This document shows positions 34,627-44,480 of a stretch of 64,000 bases of DNA, one piece after another. Location: the NCBI RefSeq assembly GCF_003952185.1, contig NZ_RXFS01000011.1, positions 124,001 through 188,000 of the forward strand, given 5' to 3'. A program made the translations under genes and the position numbers. Source of the DNA: Variovorax sp. 679 (GTDB lineage Bacteria; Pseudomonadota; Gammaproteobacteria; Burkholderiales; Burkholderiaceae_C). The number at the start of each line of letters is the position of its first letter. Position 1 is the stretch's first letter. The notes below the pieces were generated by a model. It saw only the letters and a program-made list of their open reading frames with translations. It searched no databases and was not told the origin of the DNA.

Positions 34627-36549
34627 ATGGATGTGATCAGCAACTTTGCCGCCCGCTACGAGCGAACCCGCGAGGAAGTCATCTCGCTGCAGGATTACCT
34701 GGACATCTGCAAGCGCGATCCCATGGCCTACGCCACGGCCTCCGAGCGCATGCTCAAGGCCATCGGGGAGCCCCAGCTGGTCGACACCCGCAACGACCCC
34801 CGGCTTTCGCGCATCTTCGCGAACAAGGTCATCAAGATCTATCCGGCGTTCAAGGAGTTCTATGGCATGGAAGACGCCATAGAACAGGTGGTGTCCTATT
34901 TCCGCCACGCCGCGCAGGGGCTGGAAGAAAAGAAGCAAATCCTTTACCTGCTGGGTCCGGTGGGCGGCGGCAAGAGCTCGATCGCGGAGCGCCTGAAGCA
35001 GCTCATGGAGCACGTGCCCTTCTACGCCATCCAGGGCTCGCCGGTGAACGAATCCCCTCTCGGCCTCTTCGATACGATCGAGGACGGCGAGATCCTTGAA
35101 AAGGAATACGGCATCCCGAGCCGCTACCTGAACCGGATTCTCTCGCCCTGGGCCGTCAAGCGGCTCGAGGAGTACGGCGGCGACATCCGCCAGTTCAAGG
35201 TGGTCAAGCGCTACCCGTCGGTGCTACGGCAGATCGCTGTCGCCAAGACCGAGCCCGGCGACGAGAACAACCAGGACATCTCCTCGCTGGTCGGCAAGGT
35301 CGACATCCGCAAGCTCGAGACCTTCGCCCAGGACGACCCCGACGCCTACTCCTACTCCGGTGGCCTGTGCCTGGCCAACCAGGGGCTGCTGGAGTTCGTG
35401 GAAATGTTCAAGGCGCCCATCAAGGTGCTGCACCCGCTGCTGACGGCCACGCAGGAAAGCAACTTCAAGGGCACCGAGGGCTTCGGCGCCATCCCCTTCG
35501 ACGGCATCGTGCTCGCGCACAGCAACGAGAGCGAGTGGAAGGCCTTCCGCAACAACAAGAACAACGAGGCTTTCCTCGACCGGATCTACATCGTCAAGGT
35601 GCCCTACTGCCTGCGCGCCTCGGAAGAAATCAAGATCTACGAGAAGCTGGTGCGCAACTCGTCGCTGGCCAAGGCGCCCTGCGCCCCCGGCACCCTGCGC
35701 ATGATGGCCCAGCTCTCGGTGCTCACGCGCCTGAAGGAGCCCGAGAACTCCAGCACCTTCAGCAAGATGCAGGTGTACGACGGCGAGAACCTCAAGGACA
35801 CCGACCCCAAGGCCAAGTCGATCCAGGAGTACCGCGATTACGCGGGCGTCGACGAAGGCATGAGCGGCGTCTCCACGCGCTTCGCCTTCAAGATCATCTC
35901 GAAGGTCTTCAACTTCGACAGCTCCGAGGTGGCCGCCAACCCGGTGCACCTGATGTACGTGCTTGAACAGCAGATCGAGCGCGAGCAGTTCCAGCCGGAG
36001 GTCGAGCAGAAGTACATCAGCTACATCAAGGAGCTGCTGGCGCCGCGCTATGCCGAGTTCATCGGCAAGGAGATCCAGACTGCGTACCTCGAGAGCTACA
36101 GCGAGTACGGCCAGAACATCTTCGACCGCTACGTCACCTACGCCGACTACTGGATCCAGGACCAGGAGTTCCGCGATGTCGACACCGGCGAAGTCTTCGA
36201 CCGCGCCTCGCTCAACGCCGAACTCGAGAAGATCGAACGGCCCGCCGGCATCGGCAACCCGAAGGACTTCCGCAACGAGATCGTCAACTTCGTGCTGCGC
36301 GCACGCGCCGGCAACGCGGGGCGCAACCCGGCGTGGACCAGCTACGAGAAGCTGCGCTCGGTGATCGAGAAGAAGATGTTCTCCAACACCGAAGAGCTCC
36401 TGCCGGTGATCAGCTTCAACACCAAGAGCAGCGCCGACGAACAGAAGAAGCACGAGGACTTCGTGACCCGCATGGTCGAGAAGGGCTACACGTCCAAGCA
36501 GGTTCGCCTGCTTTGCGAGTGGTATCTGCGGGTGCGCAAGAGTTCATAG
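34627..36549 (+). CDS. prkA: PrkA-family serine protein kinase / AAA+ protein (YeaG)
   Basis: 640 aa, close to E. coli YeaG. N-terminal AAA-type domain with Walker A GPVGGGKSS (about 118-126), and a C-terminal PrkA kinase-like region (about 390-635). The start ATG 34627 has AAGGAGG 8 bp upstream; the frame is open further up but without a ribosome site. Family members act in stationary-phase and nitrogen-starvation responses and as (anti)sporulation kinases; whether the activity is kinase or ATPase/protease is debated. Operon with yeaH and spoVR-like genes, a widely conserved trio. Confidence 0.93.
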   Translation: MDVISNFAARYERTREEVISLQDYLDICKRDPMAYATASERMLKAIGEPQLVDTRNDPRLSRIFANKVIKIYPAFKEFYGMEDAIEQVVSYFRHAAQGLEEKKQILYLLGPVGGGKSSIAERLKQLMEHVPFYAIQGSPVNESPLGLFDTIEDGEILEKEYGIPSRYLNRILSPWAVKRLEEYGGDIRQFKVVKRYPSVLRQIAVAKTEPGDENNQDISSLVGKVDIRKLETFAQDDPDAYSYSGGLCLANQGLLEFVEMFKAPIKVLHPLLTATQESNFKGTEGFGAIPFDGIVLAHSNESEWKAFRNNKNNEAFLDRIYIVKVPYCLRASEEIKIYEKLVRNSSLAKAPCAPGTLRMMAQLSVLTRLKEPENSSTFSKMQVYDGENLKDTDPKAKSIQEYRDYAGVDEGMSGVSTRFAFKIISKVFNFDSSEVAANPVHLMYVLEQQIEREQFQPEVEQKYISYIKELLAPRYAEFIGKEIQTAYLESYSEYGQNIFDRYVTYADYWIQDQEFRDVDTGEVFDRASLNAELEKIERPAGIGNPKDFRNEIVNFVLRARAGNAGRNPAWTSYEKLRSVIEKKMFSNTEELLPVISFNTKSSADEQKKHEDFVTRMVEKGYTSKQVRLLCEWYLRVRKSS

Positions 36550-36600
36550 AAAAAGCGCCTTCCCGTTCGTTTTCTCTTTGCAAGGAGCGTTGACAACATC

Positions 36601-37893
36601 GTGGCCATCCTGCAGCAGATCATCGACCGCCGGCTATCGGGCAAGAACAAGTCCATTGGCAACCGTGAGCGCTTCCTCAGGCGCTACAAGGGGCAGATCC
36701 AGGAAGCGGTGAGGCGCGCCGTCAGCGGCCGCAACATCCGCGAACTGGAGCAAGGCGAAGATGTGACCCTGCCGCGCCACGACGTGTCCGAGCCCGTATT
36801 CGGCCACGCCCGAGGCGGCGACCGTGAATACGTGCACCCTGGCAACCAGGAGTACCTGAAGGGCGACCGCATCAAGCGCCCCGAAGGCGGCGGCAGCGGC
36901 GGCTCGGGCAGCGGAGAAGCCAGCGACAGCGGCGAAGGCGAGGACGACTTCGTCTTCCGCCTCACGCGCGAGGAATTCATGCGCGTCTTCTTCGACGACC
37001 TCGCGCTGCCGCACCTCATCCGCACGCAGATCGCCGACGTGCCCGAATGGAAGAGCCACCGCGCCGGCTTCACCAGCGACGGCTCGCCCAACAACCTGCA
37101 CGTGGTGCGCTCGATGCGCGGCGCGCTGGCCCGTCGCATCGCGCTGGGCGGCGAACCGCGCAAGGAACTCAAGCGCCTGGAGGCGCACCTCGAAAGCCTG
37201 AAGCGGCATCCGCAGGCCGACCAGCCCTTCATCCAGAAGGAAATCCGCGAGACCGAAGAGCACATTGCCGAGCTGCGCCGCACCATGCGGCACGTGCCCT
37301 ACATCGACCCCATCGACCTGCGCTACCGCAACCGCGTGAAGACGCCGGTGCCCAGCGCCAAGGCCGTGATGTTCTGCCTGATGGACGTTTCGGGCTCCAT
37401 GGACGAGGCGCGCAAGGACATGGCCAAGCGCTTCTTCATGCTGCTGTACATGTTCCTCACGCGGCACTACGAGAAGATCGACCTCGTCTTCCTGCGGCAC
37501 CATACGCAGGCGCAGGAGGTGACGGAAGAAGAGTTCTTCCATGCCACCGAGACCGGCGGCACCGTGGTGTCGAGCGCGCTGGTGCTGATGGACGAGATCA
37601 TCAAGGCCCGCTACCCCAGCGGGGAGTGGAACGTGTACGGCGCGCAGGCCAGCGACGGTGACAACTGGCACCAGGACAGCGGCCGCTGCCGCGAGCTGCT
37701 GGTCGACAACATCCTGCCGGTGGTGCGCTACTACGCCTACGTGCAGGTTGCCGAGACCGAGCAGAACCTGTGGCAGGAATACCAGCAGCTCGAAGGCGTC
37801 GAGCCCAACTTCGCCATGCGCAAGGTGTCCGACGCTCAAGACATCTATCCGGTTTTCCGCGACCTGTTCAAGAAGGAGGGGGTCACGTCATGA
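36601..37893 (+). CDS. yeaH: YeaH/YhbH family protein (DUF444, von Willebrand-like)
   Basis: 430 aa, GTG start at 36601 with AAGGAG upstream. The N-terminal third is basic and has a Gly/Ser-rich linker (about 97-115). The C-terminal half contains a MIDAS-like motif DVSGS (about 261-265) within MFCLMDVSGSMDEARKDMAK. Partner of PrkA/YeaG in the conserved stress operon; biochemical role unknown. The SpoVR gene overlaps its stop by 4 bp (ATGA), indicating translational coupling. Confidence 0.92.
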   Translation: MAILQQIIDRRLSGKNKSIGNRERFLRRYKGQIQEAVRRAVSGRNIRELEQGEDVTLPRHDVSEPVFGHARGGDREYVHPGNQEYLKGDRIKRPEGGGSGGSGSGEASDSGEGEDDFVFRLTREEFMRVFFDDLALPHLIRTQIADVPEWKSHRAGFTSDGSPNNLHVVRSMRGALARRIALGGEPRKELKRLEAHLESLKRHPQADQPFIQKEIRETEEHIAELRRTMRHVPYIDPIDLRYRNRVKTPVPSAKAVMFCLMDVSGSMDEARKDMAKRFFMLLYMFLTRHYEKIDLVFLRHHTQAQEVTEEEFFHATETGGTVVSSALVLMDEIIKARYPSGEWNVYGAQASDGDNWHQDSGRCRELLVDNILPVVRYYAYVQVAETEQNLWQEYQQLEGVEPNFAMRKVSDAQDIYPVFRDLFKKEGVTS

Positions 37894-39443
37894 ACACCGT
37901 CATTTCCGCTCCTCCGCCCGCCGCCAGCCTGCCCCGGCTGGAGCGCCTGCCCAGCCCGTCCGACTGGACCTTCGAGCTCATCGAGACGTACCACACCGAG
38001 ATAGCGAAGACCGCCAGGGGCTACGGTCTCGACGTGTACGCGAACCAGCTCGAAGTCATCACGGCCGAGCAGATGATGGACGCCTACGCCAGCGTGGGCA
38101 TGCCCATGATCTACCGCCACTGGTCGTACGGCAAACAGTTCATCTCGACCGAGAAGAACTACAAGCGCGGCCACATGGGGCTGGCGTACGAGATCGTCAT
38201 CAACTCCGATCCGTGCATCGCCTACCTGATGGAAGAGAACACCATGGCCATGCAGGCCCTGGTGATCGCGCATGCGGCCTACGGCCACAACAGCTTCTTC
38301 AAGGGCAACTACCTGTTCCGGATGTGGACCGACGCCTCGTCCATCATCGACTACCTCGTGTACGCGCGGCACTACATCGCCGAATGCGAGGAGCGCCACG
38401 GCCTCGACGCGGTGGAAGAACTGCTCGACTCCTGCCACGCGCTGATGAACTATGGCGTCGACCGCTATCGCCGCCCGCAGAAGCGTTCGCTGGCGCAGGA
38501 AAGCGCGCAGCGCGCCGAGCGCGAGCGCCACATGCAGCAGCAGGTGAACGACCTATGGCGCACTCTGCCGCGCAAGAGCGAGCAGGCAGCCGAAGCCGAT
38601 GCGTCGAAGCGATTTCCGGCCGAGCCCCAGGAGAACCTGCTCTACTTCATCGAGAAGAACGCCGCGCTGCTCGAGCCGTGGCAGCGCGAGGTGGTGCGCA
38701 TCGTGCGCAAGATCGCGCAGTACTTCTACCCGCAGCGCCAGACCCAGGTCATGAACGAAGGCTGGGCCACCTTCTGGCACTACACGCTGCTCAACACCAT
38801 GTACGACCGCGGCCAGCTGGCCGACGGCTTCATGATGGAATGGCTCAGTTCGCACACCGGCGTGATCTTCCAGCCGCCGGTGGGGCACCGCGCCTACAGC
38901 GGCATCAATCCGTACGCGCTGGGCTTCGCGATGTACACCGACCTGCGCCGCATCTGCGAGAAGCCGACCGAGGAAGACCGCCGCTGGTTCCCCGACTTCG
39001 CCGGCACCGACTGGCTGCGCACGCTCGACTACGCAATGCGCAACTTCAAGGACGAGAGCTTCATCGGCCAGTTCCTGAGCCCGAAGACGATGCGCGACTT
39101 CCGCCTGTTCTCGATCCGCGACTTCCAGAGCGAATCGGAGCTGGAGGTGTCCGCCATCCACGACGACAGCGGCTATCACGCGCTGCGCGAATCGCTGTCA
39201 CGCCAGTACGACATCAGCAGCCGCGAGCCCGACATCCAGGTGTGGAACGTGGCCACGCGCGGCGACCGTTCGCTGACGCTGCGTCACACGCAGCGCAACA
39301 ACCTGCCGCTGCACGACACGGCGGAAGAAGTGCTCAAGCACGTCGCGCGGCTCTGGGGCTTCGACGTGCACCTTGAAAGCATCGACAGCCAGGGCCGCAT
39401 CAGCCGAAGCTGGAAGGCCTCGGCGCCGAAACAGCTCTATTGA
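37890..39443 (+). CDS. SpoVR family protein (YcgB-like)
   Basis: 517 aa, normal length for SpoVR/YcgB. Conserved blocks: WSYGKQFISTEKNYKRGHMGLAYE is a run spanning about 85-108; later are HAAYGHNSFFKGNYLF and QVMNEGWATFWHYTLLNTMYD. The role is poorly understood; it was named for B. subtilis spore cortex formation but is widespread in non-spore-formers together with PrkA and YeaH. Translationally coupled to yeaH. Confidence 0.93.
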   Translation: MNTVISAPPPAASLPRLERLPSPSDWTFELIETYHTEIAKTARGYGLDVYANQLEVITAEQMMDAYASVGMPMIYRHWSYGKQFISTEKNYKRGHMGLAYEIVINSDPCIAYLMEENTMAMQALVIAHAAYGHNSFFKGNYLFRMWTDASSIIDYLVYARHYIAECEERHGLDAVEELLDSCHALMNYGVDRYRRPQKRSLAQESAQRAERERHMQQQVNDLWRTLPRKSEQAAEADASKRFPAEPQENLLYFIEKNAALLEPWQREVVRIVRKIAQYFYPQRQTQVMNEGWATFWHYTLLNTMYDRGQLADGFMMEWLSSHTGVIFQPPVGHRAYSGINPYALGFAMYTDLRRICEKPTEEDRRWFPDFAGTDWLRTLDYAMRNFKDESFIGQFLSPKTMRDFRLFSIRDFQSESELEVSAIHDDSGYHALRESLSRQYDISSREPDIQVWNVATRGDRSLTLRHTQRNNLPLHDTAEEVLKHVARLWGFDVHLESIDSQGRISRSWKASAPKQLY

Positions 39444-39456
39444 TCGGGTCGAAGGG

Positions 39457-39897
39457 TCAGGTCGCCAGCGCCGTGATGGCCAGCACGTAGCCCTTCACGC
39501 CGAGCCCCACGATGATGCCCTTCGCCGCTGGCGAGATGTACGAGTGGTGGCGGAATTCTTCCCGCGCATGCACGTTCGAGATGTGCAGCTCGATCAGCGG
39601 CACGCTCGCGCCCTTGATGGCGTCGTGCAGCGCGATCGAGGTGTGGGTGTAGGCGCCCGGGTTCATCACCACGCCGATCATGTTGCCCGCCGCCACTTCG
39701 CGGCCGGCCTCCTGGATCCAGTCGATCAGCACGCCTTCGTGGTTCGACTGGCGGCATTCGATCTCCACACCCAGCTTCGCGCCGGTTTCCTTGCACATCC
39801 GCTCGACGTCGGCCAGCGTGTCGCGTCCGTACTGTTCGGGCTCGCGCGTGCCGAGCAGGTTGAGGTTGGGGCCGTTGAGGACGAGGATTTTCTTCAT
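39457..39897 (-). CDS. aroQ: 3-dehydroquinate dehydratase, type II
   Basis: 146 aa. Converts 3-dehydroquinate to 3-dehydroshikimate in aromatic amino-acid synthesis. Signature elements: LVLNGPNLNLLGTREPEQYG with the catalytic Tyr (Y23), NPGAYTHTSIALHDA, and ELHISNVHAREEFRHHS with the catalytic His. Complete and typical in size; forms dodecamers in the family. Convergent with the spoVR-like gene (13 bp gap). Confidence 0.96.
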   Translation of the reverse strand: MKKILVLNGPNLNLLGTREPEQYGRDTLADVERMCKETGAKLGVEIECRQSNHEGVLIDWIQEAGREVAAGNMIGVVMNPGAYTHTSIALHDAIKGASVPLIELHISNVHAREEFRHHSYISPAAKGIIVGLGVKGYVLAITALAT

Positions 39898-39927
39898 GAT
39901 GCTTGAGGGGAATCTGGCGGTTGCCGA

Positions 39928-40896
39928 TTATGTTCTGGCGGCCGTCCTGCGACGCCGCGCCGTGGACGATCCGACGTAGTAGTTGTACGAATCGATGTCG
40001 ACCACGCAGCGCGCCATCAGGTCGACGAAGGAGCGCAGCTTCTGGCCCATGTAGCGCTGCCGCTGGTAGGCGCAGTAGATGCGCCGCGGCTCCGGCTGCC
40101 ACTGCGGCAGCACCGGCACCAGCACGCCCTGCTCCAGCTCGGGCCGCACGAAGAAGGCCGGCAGCAGCGCGATGCCCAGGCCGTCGATGCAGAAGGTCTT
40201 CATCACCCAGTGGTCGTTGGTCTCGAATGCGGGCTCGGGGCGGAAGGCGAAGCTGGCCGTGCCCGACACCAGCAGCACCTGCGAGCGCTCGGCGGGCTCC
40301 TTCATCACGATGGACTGGTGCGCGGCCAGTTCCTCCGGCAACGACGGCGTGCCGTGCCGCGCCAGGTACTGCGGGCTCGCATACAGCCCGTAGTTCAGCC
40401 GCCCCAGCAGCCGCCCCACGAGGTTCGGCGCATCGGGCGGCTCGGAGCACACGTAGCAGTCGACGTCGTCGATCCGGGGCGCATGAAGGCCGTTCGCCAC
40501 GTCGAGCTGGCAGCGCACGTCCGGATGGACCTCCAGGAACAGCTTGACCACGTGGCAGACGAAGGAAGTGCTGAACTGCGTGTCCGACAGCAGCGAGAGC
40601 CGGCCGGAGACGCCCGTCGTCAGCGCATGAACCTCGGTGCTCGCTTCTTCGAGCCGCCCCTTCACCTCATCGAGCAGCCCTTCGCCACGCGCGAGGAAAG
40701 CGCGACCGGCCTCGGTGAGCGAGATGCTGCGCGGGTTGCGCATCAGCAGTTGCGCGCCAAGCAACTCCTCCAGCCGCGCGAGCTGGCGGCTCAGGGTCGC
40801 CTTGGACACGCCCGAGAGGCTCTCGGCCTTCGTGAGGCTGCCGCTCCTGGCGATCAGCACGAAGGCCTCGACCAGCGCGAGATCGATCCTGCTCAT
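39928..40896 (-). CDS. LysR-family regulator, divergent from the Rieske locus
   Basis: 322 aa. N-terminal winged HTH (1-60; FVLIARSGSLTKAESLSGVSKATLSRQLARLEE) and LysR substrate-binding domain (about 90-300). A basic C-terminal tail (RRRRTAART) follows. It is transcribed away from the Rieske/oxygenase/GST genes with a 119 bp shared region holding an inverted repeat, the normal arrangement for a LysR regulator and its target. Likely activator of the demethylation locus; inducer unknown. Confidence 0.88.
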   Translation of the reverse strand: MSRIDLALVEAFVLIARSGSLTKAESLSGVSKATLSRQLARLEELLGAQLLMRNPRSISLTEAGRAFLARGEGLLDEVKGRLEEASTEVHALTTGVSGRLSLLSDTQFSTSFVCHVVKLFLEVHPDVRCQLDVANGLHAPRIDDVDCYVCSEPPDAPNLVGRLLGRLNYGLYASPQYLARHGTPSLPEELAAHQSIVMKEPAERSQVLLVSGTASFAFRPEPAFETNDHWVMKTFCIDGLGIALLPAFFVRPELEQGVLVPVLPQWQPEPRRIYCAYQRQRYMGQKLRSFVDLMARCVVDIDSYNYYVGSSTARRRRTAART

Positions 40897-40915
40897 GCGG
40901 CCCAGCGTTGCAGGA

Positions 40916-40948
40916 ATGAAAAGCAGCGTCTCTTCATGTGACTTTCAT
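40916..40948. promoter_or_regulatory. Inverted repeat, candidate LysR operator
   Basis: ATGAAAAG (40916-40923) and CTTTCAT (40942-40948) form an interrupted palindrome in the LysR/Rieske intergenic region, 20 bp upstream of the LysR start. Its position suits a LysR recognition site; the spacing is longer than the classic T-N11-A core, so confidence is low. Confidence 0.35.
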
Positions 40949-41015
40949 CGGTGCGGTGGAAGCGGTACGGTATCACCGGCGAACAGCCGCCCTTTCGGCG
41001 CTTTCCCCACGATCC

Positions 41016-41696
41016 ATGAACACTCCAGAAAACACAGTCCGGTGGCACCCCGTCGCCCGCTCGGCCGACCTGCGCCCGGGCGCCAACATCGTCGCTGGCT
41101 TCGCCGAGGGCCAGGAACTCGCGCTCTGGCGCGCAGCCGACGGCACGGCCCAGGCCTGGGAAAACCGCTGCCCCCACCGCAGCGTGCGCTTCACGCTGGG
41201 CCAGGTGATCGACAACCGCCTGGCTTGCGCGTACCACGGCTGGCAGTACGAGGCAGGCAGCGGGCAGTGCGCCAGCATCCCGGCGCATCCTGCAATGCAG
41301 GCGCCGCGCAACGTCTGCGCGAAGACCTTCGGCACGGCGGAGGCGGCGGGGATGCTTTGGGTCCGTCTGTCGCCCGATGCGCTTCCCGTACCCGATGGCT
41401 TGGGCAATGCCGTTCCCGCCGGGTGGCACTTCTGCCGCACGCTGACGGTTCGCGTTCCTGCCGCCATGGTGCGCGAAACAATGGCACGGCACGGCCTGAG
41501 CGCCGATGAAGCCTCGCCCGCCTGGCGCGGCCCGCTCGACGGCGTGGAAACCGCAGCGCTTGTCCTCGACGCGCAACCCCTGCTTTCCTTTATCTACCTG
41601 TGGACCAGCGCAGCCCCCGGCTCGGCCGAGATGAAGAAGCTGCACGCGGCCGCCCGCCAGTTGCGCACCGACATCGAAGCACGGCCTCAAGGCTGA
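41016..41696 (+). CDS. Stand-alone Rieske [2Fe-2S] protein of a split oxygenase system
   Basis: 226 aa, no signal peptide. The Rieske centre is complete: C52-x-H54 in ENRCPHRS and C71-x2-H74 in CAYHGW. The pattern AWENRCPHR...YHGWQYE-G-G-C...IPAH resembles, from memory, the extra N-terminal Rieske domain of the caffeine N-demethylase reductase NdmD. The C-terminal third (about 140-226) has no iron-binding NxxDxxHxxxxH motif and no FAD or ferredoxin-reductase domain. So it can carry electrons but cannot be the catalytic subunit. The next gene, 11 bp on, has exactly what this one lacks. The start ATG 41016 is chosen because upstream residues are not Rieske-like. Confidence 0.82.
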   Translation: MNTPENTVRWHPVARSADLRPGANIVAGFAEGQELALWRAADGTAQAWENRCPHRSVRFTLGQVIDNRLACAYHGWQYEAGSGQCASIPAHPAMQAPRNVCAKTFGTAEAAGMLWVRLSPDALPVPDGLGNAVPAGWHFCRTLTVRVPAAMVRETMARHGLSADEASPAWRGPLDGVETAALVLDAQPLLSFIYLWTSAAPGSAEMKKLHAAARQLRTDIEARPQG

Positions 41697-41707
41697 AAGA
41701 AACGCTC

Positions 41708-42559
41708 ATGCCTTTCATCACCGACGATCCCAACATGCTCGACGACTGGCTGGTCGTCGGCCCCGCCCCGGCGCCATCGGCCTCGCGCACCACCCGCCTG
41801 CTCGGCGAAACGGTACGGCTGTCGACCGGCGCGGACGGCACGCCCAGCTGCCACCTCGGCGACCAGCCGCTCGCCGCACAGCCGCGCTACGGCTATCTCT
41901 GGGTCTGCCCTAGCGGCCACCCCGCCCGCCCCCTGTTCGAATTTCCCGAGTACGCCGAACCCGGCCGCCGCCTCGTCGACTGCGGCGGCATCGGCGTCGC
42001 GGTGTCGGGCCTGCGCGTGATCGAGAACTTCCTCGACATGGCGCACTTTCCCTTCGTGCATGCCGACTACCTCGGCAAGGTGCCGCACACCGAGGTGGCG
42101 CAGTACCAGGTGCAGGTGGAGCCCACGACCGGCGAGATCTGGGCCACCGACTGCCGCTTCTGGCAGCCGCGCGCCTCCGCTGCCCACGACGCCTCGGGCA
42201 GCGAGGTGCTCTACAAGTACCGCGTGATGCAGCCTTTCTCGGCCATGCTCTACAAGTCGAGCTTTCGCGCAGGCGAACTCGACGCGATCGGCATCTTCCT
42301 GCAGCCGGTCGACGACGAGCACGTCATCGCCCACACGCTGCTCGCCTGCTACGACGACGACTCCACCGATGCCGAACTCATCGCCTTCCAGCACACCATC
42401 TTCGGGCAGGACAAACCGATCCTGGAGAACCACGCCTTCAAGCGCATGCCTCTCGAAGGCCGCGCCGAAACGCCTACACGCGGCGACACCTCCTCCGTCA
42501 CCTACCGGCGATGGCTGCGCGAGCGCGGCATGCGCTTCGGCGTGAGGGCTGCCGCATGA
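41708..42559 (+). CDS. Rieske-less non-heme iron oxygenase (NdmC-like catalytic subunit)
   Basis: 283 aa. It has the mononuclear iron motif of ring-hydroxylating/demethylating oxygenases, N107-x2-D110-x2-H113-x4-H118 in ENFLDMAHFPFVH, and a late acidic candidate ligand D235 (GQDKPILENH). The N-terminal ~70 residues keep outer strands of a Rieske domain (LLGETVRLSTGADG, YGYLWVCP), but both Cys-x-His pairs are gone. Electrons must therefore come from another protein, most simply the Rieske protein encoded just upstream. NdmC of the caffeine pathway is the known precedent for a Rieske-less subunit. Its stop overlaps the GST start (ATGA). Substrate unknown. Confidence 0.82.
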   Translation: MPFITDDPNMLDDWLVVGPAPAPSASRTTRLLGETVRLSTGADGTPSCHLGDQPLAAQPRYGYLWVCPSGHPARPLFEFPEYAEPGRRLVDCGGIGVAVSGLRVIENFLDMAHFPFVHADYLGKVPHTEVAQYQVQVEPTTGEIWATDCRFWQPRASAAHDASGSEVLYKYRVMQPFSAMLYKSSFRAGELDAIGIFLQPVDDEHVIAHTLLACYDDDSTDAELIAFQHTIFGQDKPILENHAFKRMPLEGRAETPTRGDTSSVTYRRWLRERGMRFGVRAAA

Positions 42560-43203
42560 CGACGCTGAAGCTCTACGACTACCCGCTGTCGGGCAACTGC
42601 TTCAAGGTGCGGCAGATGCTGGCCTGGCTGGGCGTGCCGTACCGGACAGTGCCGGTCGATTTCTTTCCCGGCCGCGAGCACAAGTCGGCTGCGTTCCTCG
42701 CGAACGTCAACCCGCTGGGCCAGTTGCCGGTGATCGACGACGACAGCTTCGTGCTGCGCGACGCGCAGGCCATCCTGGTCTACCTCGCGAGCCGCTACGA
42801 CACTGAAAGCCGCTGGTATCCCGCCGACGCGAAGCTGCGCGGCGAAGTCGCGCAGTGGCTCGCCACCGCCGACGAGATCACCCGCACCGCCTCCGCCGCC
42901 CGGCTGCACGATGCGCTCGGCTATCACCACCTCGACATCGAAGCCTGCCGCAGCGGCGCGCGCGCCGTGTTCCGCGTGCTCAACGACCATCTCGCCGAGC
43001 GGGCCGGCGACGGCCTGCGGTGGCTCGCGTCGTCGCCCGAAGCGACCATTGCCGATCTCGCCTGCTTCCCCTACGTCGCGCTCGCAGGAGAAGGCGGCAT
43101 TTCGCTCGACGAGTTTCCCGCGCTGCGAAACTGGGTCTGGGATTTCCGCCACTTGCCCGGGTTCATCGGCATGTCGGGTATCTTCCCCGCTGGCCCTGCC
43201 TGA
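42556..43203 (+). CDS. Glutathione S-transferase-like protein (possible NdmE-type scaffold)
   Basis: 215 aa. N-terminal thioredoxin-like domain (1-80; YPLSGNCFKVRQML, NPLGQLPVIDDD, RDAQAILVYLA) and all-helical C-terminal domain (about 90-205). Ser12 or a nearby residue could bind the glutathione thiol. It is translationally coupled (4 bp overlap) to the Rieske-less oxygenase. In the caffeine N7-demethylase, a GST-like protein (NdmE) is a structural partner of NdmC and NdmD, so a scaffold role is plausible. Classical glutathione transfer is the alternative. Confidence 0.82.
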   Translation: MTTLKLYDYPLSGNCFKVRQMLAWLGVPYRTVPVDFFPGREHKSAAFLANVNPLGQLPVIDDDSFVLRDAQAILVYLASRYDTESRWYPADAKLRGEVAQWLATADEITRTASAARLHDALGYHHLDIEACRSGARAVFRVLNDHLAERAGDGLRWLASSPEATIADLACFPYVALAGEGGISLDEFPALRNWVWDFRHLPGFIGMSGIFPAGPA

Positions 43204-43241
43204 GAATTCCCACCCATCCCCCGCTTTCGAGACCGAACATC

Positions 43242-44348
<1,107 letters not shown>

Positions 44349-44439
44349 CCCCCAGGCTTCGCGCACTTCGTGTCGCTTCGCCGCCCCCCCTTGCAGGGGG
44401 CAACACCTGCGGCCCGGCAAAGCCGGTTCCGCGGTGTTT
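44349..44439 (+). repeat. Stop-adjacent hairpin repeat, copy E
   Basis: About 91 bp beginning at the base after the frmA stop. Canonical copy: CCCCCAGGCTTCGCG, CACTTCGTGTCGCTTCGCC, CCCCCTTGCAGGGGG hairpin, AACACCTGCGG pairing with CCGCGGTGTT, inner CCGGC-AAA-GCCGG. It is the only copy seen outside the aldarate cluster in this window. Confidence 0.88.
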
Positions 44440-44480
44440 CTGGAAAAGACATCGGTTCACTCTCTGGAGATGACCTCGTG

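Noticed and set aside
41016..42559. Single Rieske oxygenase broken by a frameshift
   Set aside because: Each part has its own start, sensible ends and complementary losses; the second protein still has a partial Rieske scaffold of its own, so simple breakage of one gene does not explain it.
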